Of a DNA stretch of 64,000 nucleotides, positions 44,888 through 55,453 are shown one piece after another (position 1 is the stretch's first letter; every line of letters starts with the position of its first letter). Location: assembly GCA_035545735.1 (NCBI GenBank), contig DASZXS010000017.1:62001-126000 (forward strand), read 5' to 3'. Made by a program: the position numbers and the translations under genes. The stretch is from JAJYKC01 sp035545735. Its GTDB lineage: Bacteria; Acidobacteriota; Terriglobia; Bryobacterales; Bryobacteraceae. The notes beneath the pieces were generated by a model that made no database searches, was not told the DNA's origin, and was given only the letters and a program-made list of their open reading frames with translations.

Positions 44888-45304
44888 CTAGGCCGCCGGG
44901 ATATTAAGCACGTCCCCGGGATGAATGACGCTCTTCTCATCCTTCAGTTGATCCGGATTGCCCTCAATAATCTTGTGGAAGAGGCTGCCGTTGCCATAGA
45001 ATTTCTCGCTGATCTTCCACAAAGAATCGCCTGCCACCACCGTATAGGATTGCGCCGCGGGGGCCGGCGGCGCCGGTTGCGGCAGACTCGAATCCACCGA
45101 TAGATTCGCCGTCAGGTCCGAATACGAAGCGTCAACGGATTTGATCGCATCCCAGATCTTGTTCTTGATCTCCTCCGATGGAGCCGCTCCTTCCAGGTAC
45201 AGCTTGTCATCTTGAACATGGAGATGCGACAGACGGACACCGTACGTCGTGACCGCCTCAAGCACCGTGGCATATTTGCCCTTCAGTTCGTCGAGAGTTG
45301 CCAT
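44888..45304 (-). CDS. BON/LysM-domain protein (YgaU-like)
   Basis: 138 residues; GGAGG lies 7 nt upstream of the ATG. The N-terminal part (about 1-70) resembles a BON-type domain with KLYLEGAAPSEEIKNKIWDAI, and the last 52 residues are a LysM motif (YTVVAGDSLWKISEKFYGNG...HPGDVLNIPA). Together they match the YgaU/LysM family, which associates with peptidoglycan. No signal peptide, so its location is uncertain. Divergent from the ATP synthase operon. Confidence 0.85.
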   Translation of the reverse strand: MATLDELKGKYATVLEAVTTYGVRLSHLHVQDDKLYLEGAAPSEEIKNKIWDAIKSVDASYSDLTANLSVDSSLPQPAPPAPAAQSYTVVAGDSLWKISEKFYGNGSLFHKIIEGNPDQLKDEKSVIHPGDVLNIPAA

Positions 45305-45487
45305 GAAATTTCCTCCGGCCCACAAGTATAGCGTTCCCGGGCCGACGTACACGCGTTTTCGGTTCGTTTTCGTCCCCGCGGGCGGCATCGATCGGGATGA
45401 TTTTGTCTGGTCCAAACGGGACAAAACGGAGCCTGGAGCGGTTGAAATGGAGGGGCTCGATGTGTTAACTTTATCACTTTGAGGTAT

Positions 45488-45507
45488 ATCTGCGTTCTCG
45501 CGCAGAT
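45488..45507 (+). promoter_or_regulatory. hairpin in the leader of the ATP synthase operon
   Basis: ATCTGCG (45488-45494) pairs with CGCAGAT (45501-45507) across a 6-base loop, 57 bases before atpF. It could shape the leader RNA or be chance; no promoter boxes could be defined in 45305-45563. Confidence 0.3.
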
Positions 45508-45563
45508 CGCGTATTTTACGGGTATTTCTCCTTTCGTTTAGGCGGTTCCCTCGAACAAATTAC

Positions 45564-46013
45564 ATGGACTCGACGATACAGGCGTTAGGTGGGCTTCTGC
45601 TGAGAGCAGTGCCGACCTTTATTCTGGTTTTTCTCCTCCACTTTTATCTAAAGTGGATGTTTTTCAATCCCCTTAATAAGGTGTTGAAGGAGCGGCGGAA
45701 CTTGACGGAAGGCGCGCGCGAAGCGGCCGATGCAGCTCTCCGCGCCGCGAGCGAGAAGACTGCCCGCTATGAAGCCGCCCTGAACGATGCCCGTGCGGAA
45801 ATCCATCGCACCCAGGAAGAGACCCGGAACGGCTGGCTTGCCGAGCAGACACGGCAAATGGACGAAGCGCGAGCCAAATCGCATGCGCTGATTCTCAAGG
45901 GCAAAGAAGAAATTGCGGCGGAAGCCGAGACAGCGCGCCGGGAACTGAGCGAGTCCACGCAGGCGCTGGCAGCTCAACTGACGCAGCGCATTCTTGCCGG
46001 GAGGCTGAACTAG
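45564..46013 (+). CDS. atpF: ATP synthase F0 subunit b' (first b-type subunit)
   Basis: 149 residues: one membrane helix (about 11-30) followed by a long charged helix with the heptad pattern of the b stalk (TEGAREAADAALRAASEKTARYEAAL). One of two b-type subunits here; the second has a different N-terminus. Together they would make a heterodimeric stalk as in photosynthetic bacteria and chloroplasts. First gene of the F0F1 operon. Stop abuts the next gene (TAG followed by GTG). Confidence 0.85.
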   Translation: MDSTIQALGGLLLRAVPTFILVFLLHFYLKWMFFNPLNKVLKERRNLTEGAREAADAALRAASEKTARYEAALNDARAEIHRTQEETRNGWLAEQTRQMDEARAKSHALILKGKEEIAAEAETARRELSESTQALAAQLTQRILAGRLN

Positions 46014-46598
46014 GTGCGCCGCGTTTTTTGGATTCTCGCCGGCTGGGGGATCTCGTTTTGCGCGTTTGCGCAGGAAGCCGGACACGAGGGCGCCGATTCT
46101 GCCGAGCGCCCGCTCGTCTGGATGTGGGCGAATTTCATCATCCTGGCGCTGGTGCTGGGTTATCTTATCCGGAAATCGGGCGGAGCATTCTACCGGTCAC
46201 GCCAGGAGGCGATTCAAAACGGTATTTCCGAAGCGGCCAAGCTGAAGCAGGATGCCGATGCGCGGGCCCGGGGAATTGAGCAGAGGCTGGCGGGACTGGA
46301 GCAGGAAATCGAGCGGATGAAAGCCTCGGCGAAAGCGGAATTCGCGGCGGAAGGAAAGCGCATCGAGCGGGAGACGGCTCAGGTGCTGGAACGCCTCCAA
46401 ACGCAGACCGCCCAGGAGATTGCGGCGGCGACCAAGCACGCGCGCGAGGAGTTGAAGTCTTTCGCGGCGGGACTCACGCTGGACCTGGCGGAATCGCGGA
46501 TACGCGTGGAAATGACCCCCGAGGTCGACCACCGCCTGGTGGAGTCGTTCACGCATGAACTCGCCGGGCGCGGCGGCGCCGGAGAGGCGACCGCTTAA
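46014..46598 (+). CDS. atpF: ATP synthase F0 subunit b (second b-type subunit)
   Basis: 194 residues. A signal-like first segment (about 3-20, VFWILAGWGISFCAFAQ) is followed by the conserved membrane helix (about 35-55, MWANFIILALVLGYLIRK) and the stalk helix (about 60-160). The signal-like leader may be cleaved. GTG start directly after the atpF stop; RBS lies inside that gene. Next gene, atpH, begins at the next base. Confidence 0.85.
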   Translation: MRRVFWILAGWGISFCAFAQEAGHEGADSAERPLVWMWANFIILALVLGYLIRKSGGAFYRSRQEAIQNGISEAAKLKQDADARARGIEQRLAGLEQEIERMKASAKAEFAAEGKRIERETAQVLERLQTQTAQEIAAATKHAREELKSFAAGLTLDLAESRIRVEMTPEVDHRLVESFTHELAGRGGAGEATA

Positions 46599-47171
46599 AT
46601 GATTTCGGCAATCGGACTTCGCTATGCAAGAGCCCTGGCGGAAGTAGTGCTGGCTCACGCCAGTGAAATTTCCCCGGAAGCGGCGCTGCAACAGATCCGC
46701 GCTTTCGCGGCGGCGGTGGAAGGCGCGCCGGACCTGCACCGGGCGTTGCTGAGCCCGGCGGTGAAACTGTCGCGGAAGCGCGCCGTCATCGCTCGGCTGG
46801 GAGAGCCCATGGGGCTTTCGCAAATCGTCCAGAATTTCCTTTTTGTCATCGTGGGCCATCGCCGGGTCGGCATTCTGCCGAGCGTTGCCGAGGGCCTGGA
46901 AGAAATTTTCGACGAGCACTTCGGGTTTGCCCGCGCCGATATTTCCACCGCGCGGACGCTCGATCCGGCTCAGGTTTCAAGTCTTGAAAAGCAGCTCGAA
47001 AACATCACCGGAAAGAAGATCCGGCCGCGCTACTCCGTTGAGCCGTCCTTGCTCGGCGGAGCGGTTGCCCGCATCGGATCCACGGTGTACGACGGCAGCG
47101 TCAAAGGATATTTCGAGCAGCTTCGCCGGGGATTAGTGAGCGAAAGCGTGCCGGCGGAAAAGATAATTTAG
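46599..47171 (+). CDS. atpH: ATP synthase F1 subunit delta
   Basis: 190 residues: RYARALAEVV at the start, six-helix N-terminal domain, and C-terminal TARTLDPAQVSSLEKQLENITGKKI with the ending GGAVARIGSTVYDGSVKG. This is the OSCP-type connector between F1 and the b stalk. It starts at the base after atpF ends. Usual length is 175-190. Confidence 0.92.
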   Translation: MISAIGLRYARALAEVVLAHASEISPEAALQQIRAFAAAVEGAPDLHRALLSPAVKLSRKRAVIARLGEPMGLSQIVQNFLFVIVGHRRVGILPSVAEGLEEIFDEHFGFARADISTARTLDPAQVSSLEKQLENITGKKIRPRYSVEPSLLGGAVARIGSTVYDGSVKGYFEQLRRGLVSESVPAEKII

Positions 47172-47192
47172 CACCCGGATTGGGGATGAACT

Positions 47193-48710
<1,518 letters not shown>

Positions 48711-48713
48711 CCG

Positions 48714-49577
48714 ATGCCGAGCCTGATAGACATCCGCCGCCGCATCCGGTCGGTTAAGAACACGCAGCAGATCACCAAGGCCATGAAAATGGTTTCGGCG
48801 GCGAAACTGCGCCGCGCGCAAGAGCGGGTGATTGCGGCGCGGCCGTATTCGCAGGTGCTACAGCGGATGTTGAGCAACATTGCGCAGGCGGCGTCCGAGG
48901 GAGCCGAATCCGAAGCGCACCCGCTGCTAGCCAAACGCCCGGAAGAGCGTGTTTTGCTGGTGCTGATGACGGCCGACGGCGGCCTGGCGGGGGCTTTCAA
49001 CTCGAATATCATCAAGAACGCCATTCGTTTTGTTTCCGAACTCGGGCCCGAGCGCGTCGAGTACGAGTTGGTGGGCCGTAAAGGGCGCGACTCATTCCGC
49101 AAGCGCGGGGTGAAGATCGCGGGCGAATACGCGGGCCTGTTCATGAAGCCGGTGCGCGTGGAAGACGCGATCTCCATCGCCCGGAAAATCACGGAGCGCT
49201 TCGCGAATGCCGAGATCGACGCGGTCTACGTGATGGGTAACCGGTTCAAATCGGTGGCTGCGCCGGAGATGGCGACGCGGCGCATTCTCCCCCTGGAAGT
49301 TCCTCAGGATAAAACCTCCATCGACTACATCTACGAGCAGGACCCGGGCGAGTTGCTCAAGGCCCTGCTGCCGCGTTATGTGGAGAACCAGATTTATCAG
49401 GCGATGATCGAATCCTACGCGGCCTATCAGGGCGCCCGCATGACCGCCATGGACGCGGCCAGTTCGAACGCGGCCGACATGCTGGACCGCCTGACGCTGA
49501 ACATGAACCGCGTCCGGCAGGCTTCGATCACGCGGGAAATTATCGAAATTGTCAGCGGCGCCGCCGCTTTGGATTAA
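48714..49577 (+). CDS. atpG: ATP synthase F1 subunit gamma
   Basis: 287 residues. N-terminal rotor helix RRIRSVKNTQQITKAMKMVSAAKLRRAQ and C-terminal helix ARMTAMDAASSNAADMLDRLTLNMNRVRQA match the conserved ends of gamma, which turns within the alpha3beta3 ring. 3 nt after atpA. Confidence 0.97.
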   Translation: MPSLIDIRRRIRSVKNTQQITKAMKMVSAAKLRRAQERVIAARPYSQVLQRMLSNIAQAASEGAESEAHPLLAKRPEERVLLVLMTADGGLAGAFNSNIIKNAIRFVSELGPERVEYELVGRKGRDSFRKRGVKIAGEYAGLFMKPVRVEDAISIARKITERFANAEIDAVYVMGNRFKSVAAPEMATRRILPLEVPQDKTSIDYIYEQDPGELLKALLPRYVENQIYQAMIESYAAYQGARMTAMDAASSNAADMLDRLTLNMNRVRQASITREIIEIVSGAAALD

Positions 49578-49590
49578 AAGGAAGAATCGT

Positions 49591-51042
49591 ATGCAGACGC
49601 AAGGGCTAGTCGAAGGCAAGGTAATTCAGGTGGCGGGTCCCGCCGTGGACGTTCAATTTCCGGAGCATCAGATCCCGGTCATTTATACGGCGATCCGCAT
49701 CACGAGCGAAGGGTTTGAGACCGACAATCCAGTGGACATCATCGCCGAAGTTGCCCAGCATATCGGCGAGGGGCGCGTTCGCACCATCGCTCTTCAACCG
49801 ACCGACGGCATGGTGCGCGGCATGAAGGCATACAGTCTCGGCGGTCCGGTTTCGGTGCCCGTGGGCAAGGAAACGCTCGGCCGCGTTTTGAATGTCATCG
49901 GCGAACCCGTGGACAAGATGGGGCCCGTGAACACGACCCAGCGGTGGCCGATTCATCGTCCCGCGCCGCCGTTCGACGAACAGGCGACCGAATCCCAGAT
50001 GTTCGAGACCGGCATTAAAGTCGTCGATCTTCTGGAACCCTATCTCCGCGGCGGGAAAATTGGCCTCTTCGGTGGCGCCGGCGTGGGCAAGACCGTCATT
50101 ATTCAGGAGCTCATTAACAACATCGCCATGAAGCATGGCGGCGTCTCCGTGTTCGCCGGCGTGGGCGAGCGCACCCGCGAGGGGAATGACCTCTGGCTGG
50201 AAATGCAGGAATCCGGCGTCGTTGATCCGCACGATTTCAACAAATCCAAATGCGCGCTGATCTACGGGCAGATGACCGAGCCGCCCGGAGCGCGTCTTCG
50301 CGTCGGACTGACCGGCCTTACGGTCGCCGAGTACTTCCGCGATGTGGAAGGCCAGGACGTTCTGTTGTTCATCGATAATATCTTCCGGTTCACGCAGGCA
50401 GGCTCGGAAGTTTCCGCATTGCTGGGACGCATGCCTTCCGCCGTGGGTTATCAGCCGAATCTCGCTTCAGAAATGGGCGAGTTGCAGGAGCGCATCACCT
50501 CCACCAAGCAAGGCTCGATCACGTCGGTGCAGGCTATTTATGTGCCAGCGGACGACTACACCGATCCGGCCCCGGCCACCACGTTCGCTCACCTGGACGC
50601 AACCACCAACCTGACCCGGGCGCTCGTCGAGCAGGGCATCTACCCCGCCGTCGATCCGCTGGCATCGACTTCGCGCATCCTCGATCCGCGCATCGTAGGC
50701 GACGATCATTACAACACCGCCCAGGCCGTGAAGCAGACGCTTCAGAAATACAAGGATCTTCAGGACATCATCGCGATTCTTGGAATTGATGAGCTTTCCG
50801 ATGAAGACAAGCTGACAGTCGCCCGCGCGCGCAAGATTCAGCTATTCCTGTCGCAGCCGTTCCACGTTGCCGAGCAGTTCACCGGCGTCGCAGGCAAGTA
50901 CGTGAAGCTTGCCGACACCGTGCGCAGCTTCAAGGAAGTGGTGGAAGGGAAGCACGACGATATTCCCGAGCAGGCGTTCTACATGCAGGGCGCGATTGAA
51001 GACGTGCTCGAACGCGCCGAACAGCTCAAGAAGGCGAAATAA
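49591..51042 (+). CDS. atpD: ATP synthase F1 subunit beta
   Basis: 483 residues. Walker A GGAGVGKTV (about 161-169), DELSDEDKLTVARAR, and the catalytic GERTREGNDL loop are present. Chosen start ATG 49591 lies after GGAAG. Catalytic nucleotide sites. The frame extends 14 codons upstream but the ATG gives the normal N-terminus. Confidence 0.97.
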   Translation: MQTQGLVEGKVIQVAGPAVDVQFPEHQIPVIYTAIRITSEGFETDNPVDIIAEVAQHIGEGRVRTIALQPTDGMVRGMKAYSLGGPVSVPVGKETLGRVLNVIGEPVDKMGPVNTTQRWPIHRPAPPFDEQATESQMFETGIKVVDLLEPYLRGGKIGLFGGAGVGKTVIIQELINNIAMKHGGVSVFAGVGERTREGNDLWLEMQESGVVDPHDFNKSKCALIYGQMTEPPGARLRVGLTGLTVAEYFRDVEGQDVLLFIDNIFRFTQAGSEVSALLGRMPSAVGYQPNLASEMGELQERITSTKQGSITSVQAIYVPADDYTDPAPATTFAHLDATTNLTRALVEQGIYPAVDPLASTSRILDPRIVGDDHYNTAQAVKQTLQKYKDLQDIIAILGIDELSDEDKLTVARARKIQLFLSQPFHVAEQFTGVAGKYVKLADTVRSFKEVVEGKHDDIPEQAFYMQGAIEDVLERAEQLKKAK

Positions 51043-51047
51043 CCGGC

Positions 51048-51320
51048 GTGGCGGAAACGTTCCATCTCCAGGTTGCGACTCCCGAGAAGCTGCTCGTCGA
51101 CGCGGACGTGATCAGCGCCCAGATTCCGTGTAAGAACGGCTACATCGGCGTGCTGCCCGATCACGCGGCCCTGCTTTCCGAGTTGGGGGACGACGAATTG
51201 AGCTACGTGACGCCCGCCAATGAAACTCGCAAGCTGGCAATTCACGCCGGGTTTGTCGAAGTGCTCGACAATCACGTCCGGATTCTTACCGAAGAAGCGC
51301 CTCCGGAAAAGCAGCAGTAG
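51048..51320 (+). CDS. atpC: ATP synthase F1 subunit epsilon, beta-barrel domain only
   Basis: 90 residues, against about 130-140. It contains only the N-terminal beta barrel (LQVATPEKLLVDADV, IPCKNGYIGVLPDHAALLSELG, FVEVLDNHVRILTEEA) and lacks the C-terminal two-helix domain that inhibits rotation. GTG start 5 nt after atpD. Short versions exist in some bacteria; here the stop is clean, with no sign of a frameshift. Confidence 0.88.
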   Translation: MAETFHLQVATPEKLLVDADVISAQIPCKNGYIGVLPDHAALLSELGDDELSYVTPANETRKLAIHAGFVEVLDNHVRILTEEAPPEKQQ

Positions 51321-51330
51321 GCGTTCGGGC

Positions 51331-51828
51331 TTATTTTCTGCCCGCGCCTGGCGCCAGTTTGGGCGCGAGCAGCCATTTCAGGACTCCTCGCGGCGCCGGG
51401 CCAAAGCGATAAACGTCCACCCGCGCCATCGAACCTTTCTTGAAGTCTATTTCGAGGGAGGGAGCGCCCAACAGAAACGCGGTGGCGGCGCTGAACAACG
51501 GCTCATGGCCCGTGAGCAAAATCGAATCGGCATCGCGATGAACGCGGACTTCCTCCCATACGGCCTGAGGCGTCGATCCGGGCGTGAGAGCTTGCGTCCG
51601 CAGGATCTCCCCGCTATGCGTCAGGATCTCCGCCGCAATTTCCGCGGTTTGCACCGCCCGGCGGAAGGGGCTGGATAGAATCAGCGACGGCGCGACCCCG
51701 GCGGCCCGGGCCGCGGACAGGATGTCCGCGAGTTTCTTGCGGCCCTCGTGGGTGAGCGACCGCTCGGAATCCGGCTGGCCGGCGCTTTCGTCCTCCGCGA
51801 TGCCGTGTCGAAGCAGGTAAAGTTCCAC
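51331..51828 (-). CDS. sixA: phosphohistidine phosphatase, SixA family
   Basis: 165 residues from GTG 51828. Histidine phosphatase motifs: ELYLLRHGIAEDES (RHG with catalytic His), SSPFRRAVQTAEIAAE (second part of the site), and LLTGHEPLFSAATAFL (third His). SixA removes phosphate from phosphohistidine proteins. The frame extends to 51870, which would overlap the divergent gene; the GTG gives the family N-terminus. Convergent with atpC. Confidence 0.85.
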   Translation of the reverse strand: MELYLLRHGIAEDESAGQPDSERSLTHEGRKKLADILSAARAAGVAPSLILSSPFRRAVQTAEIAAEILTHSGEILRTQALTPGSTPQAVWEEVRVHRDADSILLTGHEPLFSAATAFLLGAPSLEIDFKKGSMARVDVYRFGPAPRGVLKWLLAPKLAPGAGRK

Positions 51829-51890
51829 TGATATCAGCTTACCGTCGCCTGCCCGGCCCCGTTTTGCCATACTCTAGGTTCGGCCTCGCG

Positions 51891-53096
51891 ATGAGTTCAA
51901 CCCCGTCCCCGCTCCAGCGCTACACTTTCTGTGCCGCCCTCGGCGCTTCCGCCGCCATTCTTTTTTCCATTGCCGTTTCACAAATTCTTCTGGGCGTCGC
52001 CTTTGTGCTGCTGCTAGCTTCCCGGCAGAAGCCGCGCTTCCCACCGATCAAGCTGCCGCTCGGACTATTCATGCTGGGGACGGTCGTCTCGCTCTTTCTC
52101 TCGGGAAATCCGGCGCTGGGACTGCCGCAAATCAAGAAATTCTTCGTGTTCCTGTTTGCATTGGTAGTCTACAGTGCTTTTCGCAAATTGTCGCAAGTCC
52201 GCCTTGCCGTGCTGGTCTGGAGCGGGATCGCGTCGCTTTCGGCAATTTTCAGCTTTGTGCAATTTTTCCGCTTCTACGAAGGATCGCAGGAAGCCCATTC
52301 CGGTTTTTATCAGTTCTACATCGGCTCGCGCATCACCGGCTTCATGAGCCATTGGATGACTCTGGGCGGTGAAGAAATGATCATCATCATGATGCTGGCG
52401 GCACTGCTGTTTCTGGGTCCTGCCGGACGTTGGAGGACCGCCGGATGGACCGCTCTGGGCCTCCTGATCGTCTCGCTGGCGCTGGGCCTGACGCGTAGCA
52501 TCTGGATAGGGACGTTCCTCGCGGGGATCTATCTCATCTGGTTCTGGAAACGCTGGCTGGTACCCATTGTGCCGCTGCTTGCCGCCGCCATGCTCTTTTT
52601 TGCGCCGGTCCGCGAGCGAGCAGTGTCGATATTTCACAGCCACGGCGACATGGACTCCAATCAGTTTCGTGTCGTGGTGTGGCGGACCGGAATGGAAATG
52701 ATCCGCGCGCATCCGTGGTTCGGCGTGGGCCCCGAAGAGGTGAAGCCGCAGTTTGACCGCTACGTGCCGCCCGATATTCCACGCCCGCTGCCGAGCGGCT
52801 GGTACGGGCATCTGCATAATATCTACATCCAGTACGCGGCGGAACGCGGCATCCCTACCATGCTCATGATGATGTGGCTCATCGCGAAAGTGCTTTACGA
52901 CTTGAGCCGCGCGCTCCGGCGGGGCGTCTCGAATCAGCAGAGATGGATTGTGCACGGAGTGATCGCCGTAATCATCGGAATTCTTGTGGAAGGAGTGGCT
53001 GAATACAATCTTGGCGATAGCGAAGTGCTCACGCTATTCCTGGTTTGCGTCAGCTTCGGCTACCTGGCAATCGAAAATGTCCCTTCGGAATCGTGA
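51891..53096 (+). CDS. O-antigen ligase/polymerase-family membrane protein
   Basis: 401 residues with about ten membrane helices and a central periplasmic loop. The WzyC-type signature is seen as GVGPEEVKPQFDRY...GHLHNIYIQYAAERGIPT, with the conserved HNxxLQ-type segment. The family either ligates O-antigen to lipid A core or polymerises repeats, in line with lpxB in the window. Start at ATG 51891 chosen over 51864 to avoid overlap. Overlaps the next gene by 20 nt. Confidence 0.85.
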   Translation: MSSTPSPLQRYTFCAALGASAAILFSIAVSQILLGVAFVLLLASRQKPRFPPIKLPLGLFMLGTVVSLFLSGNPALGLPQIKKFFVFLFALVVYSAFRKLSQVRLAVLVWSGIASLSAIFSFVQFFRFYEGSQEAHSGFYQFYIGSRITGFMSHWMTLGGEEMIIIMMLAALLFLGPAGRWRTAGWTALGLLIVSLALGLTRSIWIGTFLAGIYLIWFWKRWLVPIVPLLAAAMLFFAPVRERAVSIFHSHGDMDSNQFRVVVWRTGMEMIRAHPWFGVGPEEVKPQFDRYVPPDIPRPLPSGWYGHLHNIYIQYAAERGIPTMLMMMWLIAKVLYDLSRALRRGVSNQQRWIVHGVIAVIIGILVEGVAEYNLGDSEVLTLFLVCVSFGYLAIENVPSES

Positions 53097-53748
53097 AGTA
53101 ATCCTGGCCGGGGGAACCGGCGGACTGGGTTCGGAGACAGCGCACCTGCTTGCAGGCGACGGCGCAAAGGTGATCGACAGCTCGCGCACCCGCGGAGCCG
53201 TCCATGCGGATATTACGAGCGCCAAGGACCGCGCTTTGCTGCTCGACGCCGCGGCGAATCTCTACGGCCTGGTGGTGTTCGCCGGAACGCCGGCGCGGGG
53301 ACCGGCGGAGGAGGGCATCCCGATCTCGCACGACGTAAACTACGCCGGTCCGATCCTTCTGGCGCGGGAAGCCGCCGCGCGCATGCGCGACCGGGGCACT
53401 CCCGGCTCCATCGTGCTGTTTTCCACCATGCAAGCGGTGGCGTTGTTTCCGGGCTCCACGATTTACGCATCGCAGAAAGCCGCGTTGACTCACGCCGCGC
53501 TCATCCTCGCAAAAGAGTGCCGCGGGCGGGTGAACATCCGGGTGAACGTGATCGCACCTGGCGTAATGCACGCGGGAATGGCTACGCCCAGCATCGAATC
53601 CGGAAAGTACGACCGGTTTCTCGCCGAAGACATCATTCCGCGCTTTGGACGCGCGCTGGACGTGGCCCGTGCGGTGCGGTTCTTTCTCGAGCCGGATAAT
53701 TACATCACCGGTCAGGTGCTGAGCGTCGACGGTGGAATTACATTATGA
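53077..53748 (+). CDS. short-chain dehydrogenase/reductase
   Basis: 223 residues; start ATG 53077 overlaps the ligase gene by 20 nt. VILAGGTGGLGSETAHLLAG has a GGxGGxG cofactor site; LFSTMQAVALFPGS and YASQKAALTHAAL supply Ser, Tyr and Lys. APGVMHAGM and ITGQVLSVDGG end the domain. The GGTGGLG form rather than TGxxxGxG is a deviation that still occurs in SDRs. Probably a 3-oxoacyl-ACP reductase-like enzyme; substrate unknown. Confidence 0.83.
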   Translation: MSLRNREVILAGGTGGLGSETAHLLAGDGAKVIDSSRTRGAVHADITSAKDRALLLDAAANLYGLVVFAGTPARGPAEEGIPISHDVNYAGPILLAREAAARMRDRGTPGSIVLFSTMQAVALFPGSTIYASQKAALTHAALILAKECRGRVNIRVNVIAPGVMHAGMATPSIESGKYDRFLAEDIIPRFGRALDVARAVRFFLEPDNYITGQVLSVDGGITL

Positions 53749-53752
53749 GCCG

Positions 53753-54142
53753 CTACGGTTTGTAAGCGACGCAGTCGATCTCAACCTTCATTTTGGGATT
53801 CGCGAATTTGCACTCCACGGTAGTGCGCGCGGGTTTCGCGTCTCCAAAGAACTCGGCGTAGACTTCGTTCATGGCGCCGAAGTCCTTGCCGTCGGCTAGA
53901 AATACCGAGCACTTCACCACGTCGGCGGGGGTTGCGCCGCAGCCTTCTAAAATGCGGCGAATGTTACCCAGCACCACGCGTGTCTCATGCTGGATGTCGC
54001 CATAGGTGAATTTGCCTGTTTGGGGATCCACCGGACCCTGCCCGGAAACGTAGATGAAGCCTCCAGCGCGAACCGCGGGTGAATAAGGGCCCTGCGGAGC
54101 GGGAGTTCCCGGCGGAGTTAACCGCTCGATCGTATCGGCCAT
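53753..54142 (-). CDS. RidA-family protein (enamine/imine deaminase)
   Basis: 129 residues with the RidA pattern: PQGPYSPAVRAGGFIYVSGQGPVDPQTG, NIRRILEGCGATPADVVKCSVFL, and ARTTVECKFANPKMKVEIDC, with the key Arg before the TTVE stretch. The typical trimer deaminates reactive enamines made by PLP enzymes. It overlaps nothing; 1 nt before the NYN gene on the same strand. Confidence 0.92.
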   Translation of the reverse strand: MADTIERLTPPGTPAPQGPYSPAVRAGGFIYVSGQGPVDPQTGKFTYGDIQHETRVVLGNIRRILEGCGATPADVVKCSVFLADGKDFGAMNEVYAEFFGDAKPARTTVECKFANPKMKVEIDCVAYKP

Positions 54143-55435
54143 TTAGTGATCCACCTTTTTCTTTCGCGGCCGCCGCTGCAACGGCTTTCCGTCCGGGCCC
54201 ACGGGAGTTTTGCGAGGAGCGCGCGCCACTTTCTTCGGCTTCGCGGGCGGAGGATTGGGTTCGAGCAGAGAGGGCTGGCCCTCGACAATCGGCTGCTTCT
54301 CATCTTCCTCCGAGGGGAACTCCGCTTCCGCGGGCTCGGGCAGAGCGGGCGGATAGAACTCGGCCCCCAGGGTAACGATGAGTCCCTTTTCCTCATCGGG
54401 CTCGATGCGCACCACCAGTTTGTCCTGTGCGTAGTTGAGAAACTCGGTGAATTCCTGAAAGCCCAGGTTCTTCGGATCGAAAGTGGGATGCTCTTCGTAT
54501 ACCCAGGCTTCGAGCTCGTCGGCGACAACGCCGTTTTCCAAGTCCAGGCGGTGCGTCTCCAGGACGTCCCTCAGCAGCGGTAGCGACTCTTCCGGCTTGG
54601 GGGCGGGGCGATCCGGCTGGGCCGACGTCTTGCGCTCGATAATATAGCGCCCGCCGGTGCCGCTCACGTTGACGTAGTCGGCGCGCTTCAGCTTTTCGAT
54701 GAAATCCGAGAAGCTGCCCGCGCCATACGCCTTCTCACTGAACGCCGAATCCAACTGCAGCATCGTGGACTTCAACAACCCGAGCTGAGGCTGCACGGCG
54801 CGCCGTTCCAACACCTGCAAAGCGCGCTCCACCAGGGGCATTGCCTGCGCCAGGTCGAGCGGCGCCGGACGCGGAGTCTTTCCGACCGGCCCCTGCCGCG
54901 GGCCGCCCTTGTCCGCGCGCGGCTCGCGGGATTTCTCGCCACGGTCGCGCCCTTCCCCGCGGTCCGAATAGGAGAGCAGCGATTCGTAGCTGATGAACTC
55001 GTGGCAATTTTGTTGGAGGATGGTGCTGGTGAAGGCCCGGCCGCCCACCACATACACCGTTTTGCCGTATTCCTTCAGCTTGTTCACCAGCGGGATAAAG
55101 TCGCTGTCCCCGCTGACGATGGCGAAGGCGTTCACGTTGTTATGGGTGAACGCCATCTCCAGGGCATCGAGGGCGAGATTGATATCGGCGCCATTTTTGT
55201 CGCCCCGCGGCGAGGGGATGCGTTGCACCATCTGGACGGCGTTCTCGGCCATTTGCCGGGTTGCGCCTTCCTGGCGGCTCCAGTTTGCGTAGGCAAACTT
55301 CGCAACCAGGTCGCCGCGCTCTTTCAAGGCGTCCAACGGTAAACCCACGTCGAATTCGCACCGGAGCGTCGATTTGAGCCCAATCTCGATGTTGTCGTAA
55401 TCGACGAATACCGCTATGTTCAGTTTGTCCTGCAC
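54143..55435 (-). CDS. NYN-domain nuclease-like protein with LOTUS/OST-HTH domains
   Basis: 430 residues. NYN (LabA-like PIN) domain about 1-165: AVFVDYDNIEIG and IVSGDSDFIPLV supply the conserved acidic residues, expected to cut RNA. LOTUS/OST-HTH-like domain about 198-270 (LVERALQVLERRAVQPQLGLLKSTML, FSDFIEKLKRADYVNVSGTGGRY) and a second likely one about 286-360 (LPLLRDVLETHRLDLENGV...FQEFTEFLNYAQDKLVVRI). LOTUS domains bind structured RNA. The C-terminus (about 385-430) is basic and Pro/Lys-rich. Stop abuts the ridA start by 1 nt. Confidence 0.87.
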   Translation of the reverse strand: MQDKLNIAVFVDYDNIEIGLKSTLRCEFDVGLPLDALKERGDLVAKFAYANWSRQEGATRQMAENAVQMVQRIPSPRGDKNGADINLALDALEMAFTHNNVNAFAIVSGDSDFIPLVNKLKEYGKTVYVVGGRAFTSTILQQNCHEFISYESLLSYSDRGEGRDRGEKSREPRADKGGPRQGPVGKTPRPAPLDLAQAMPLVERALQVLERRAVQPQLGLLKSTMLQLDSAFSEKAYGAGSFSDFIEKLKRADYVNVSGTGGRYIIERKTSAQPDRPAPKPEESLPLLRDVLETHRLDLENGVVADELEAWVYEEHPTFDPKNLGFQEFTEFLNYAQDKLVVRIEPDEEKGLIVTLGAEFYPPALPEPAEAEFPSEEDEKQPIVEGQPSLLEPNPPPAKPKKVARAPRKTPVGPDGKPLQRRPRKKKVDH

Positions 55436-55453
55436 GTTATTTTCTTCTTCCCG

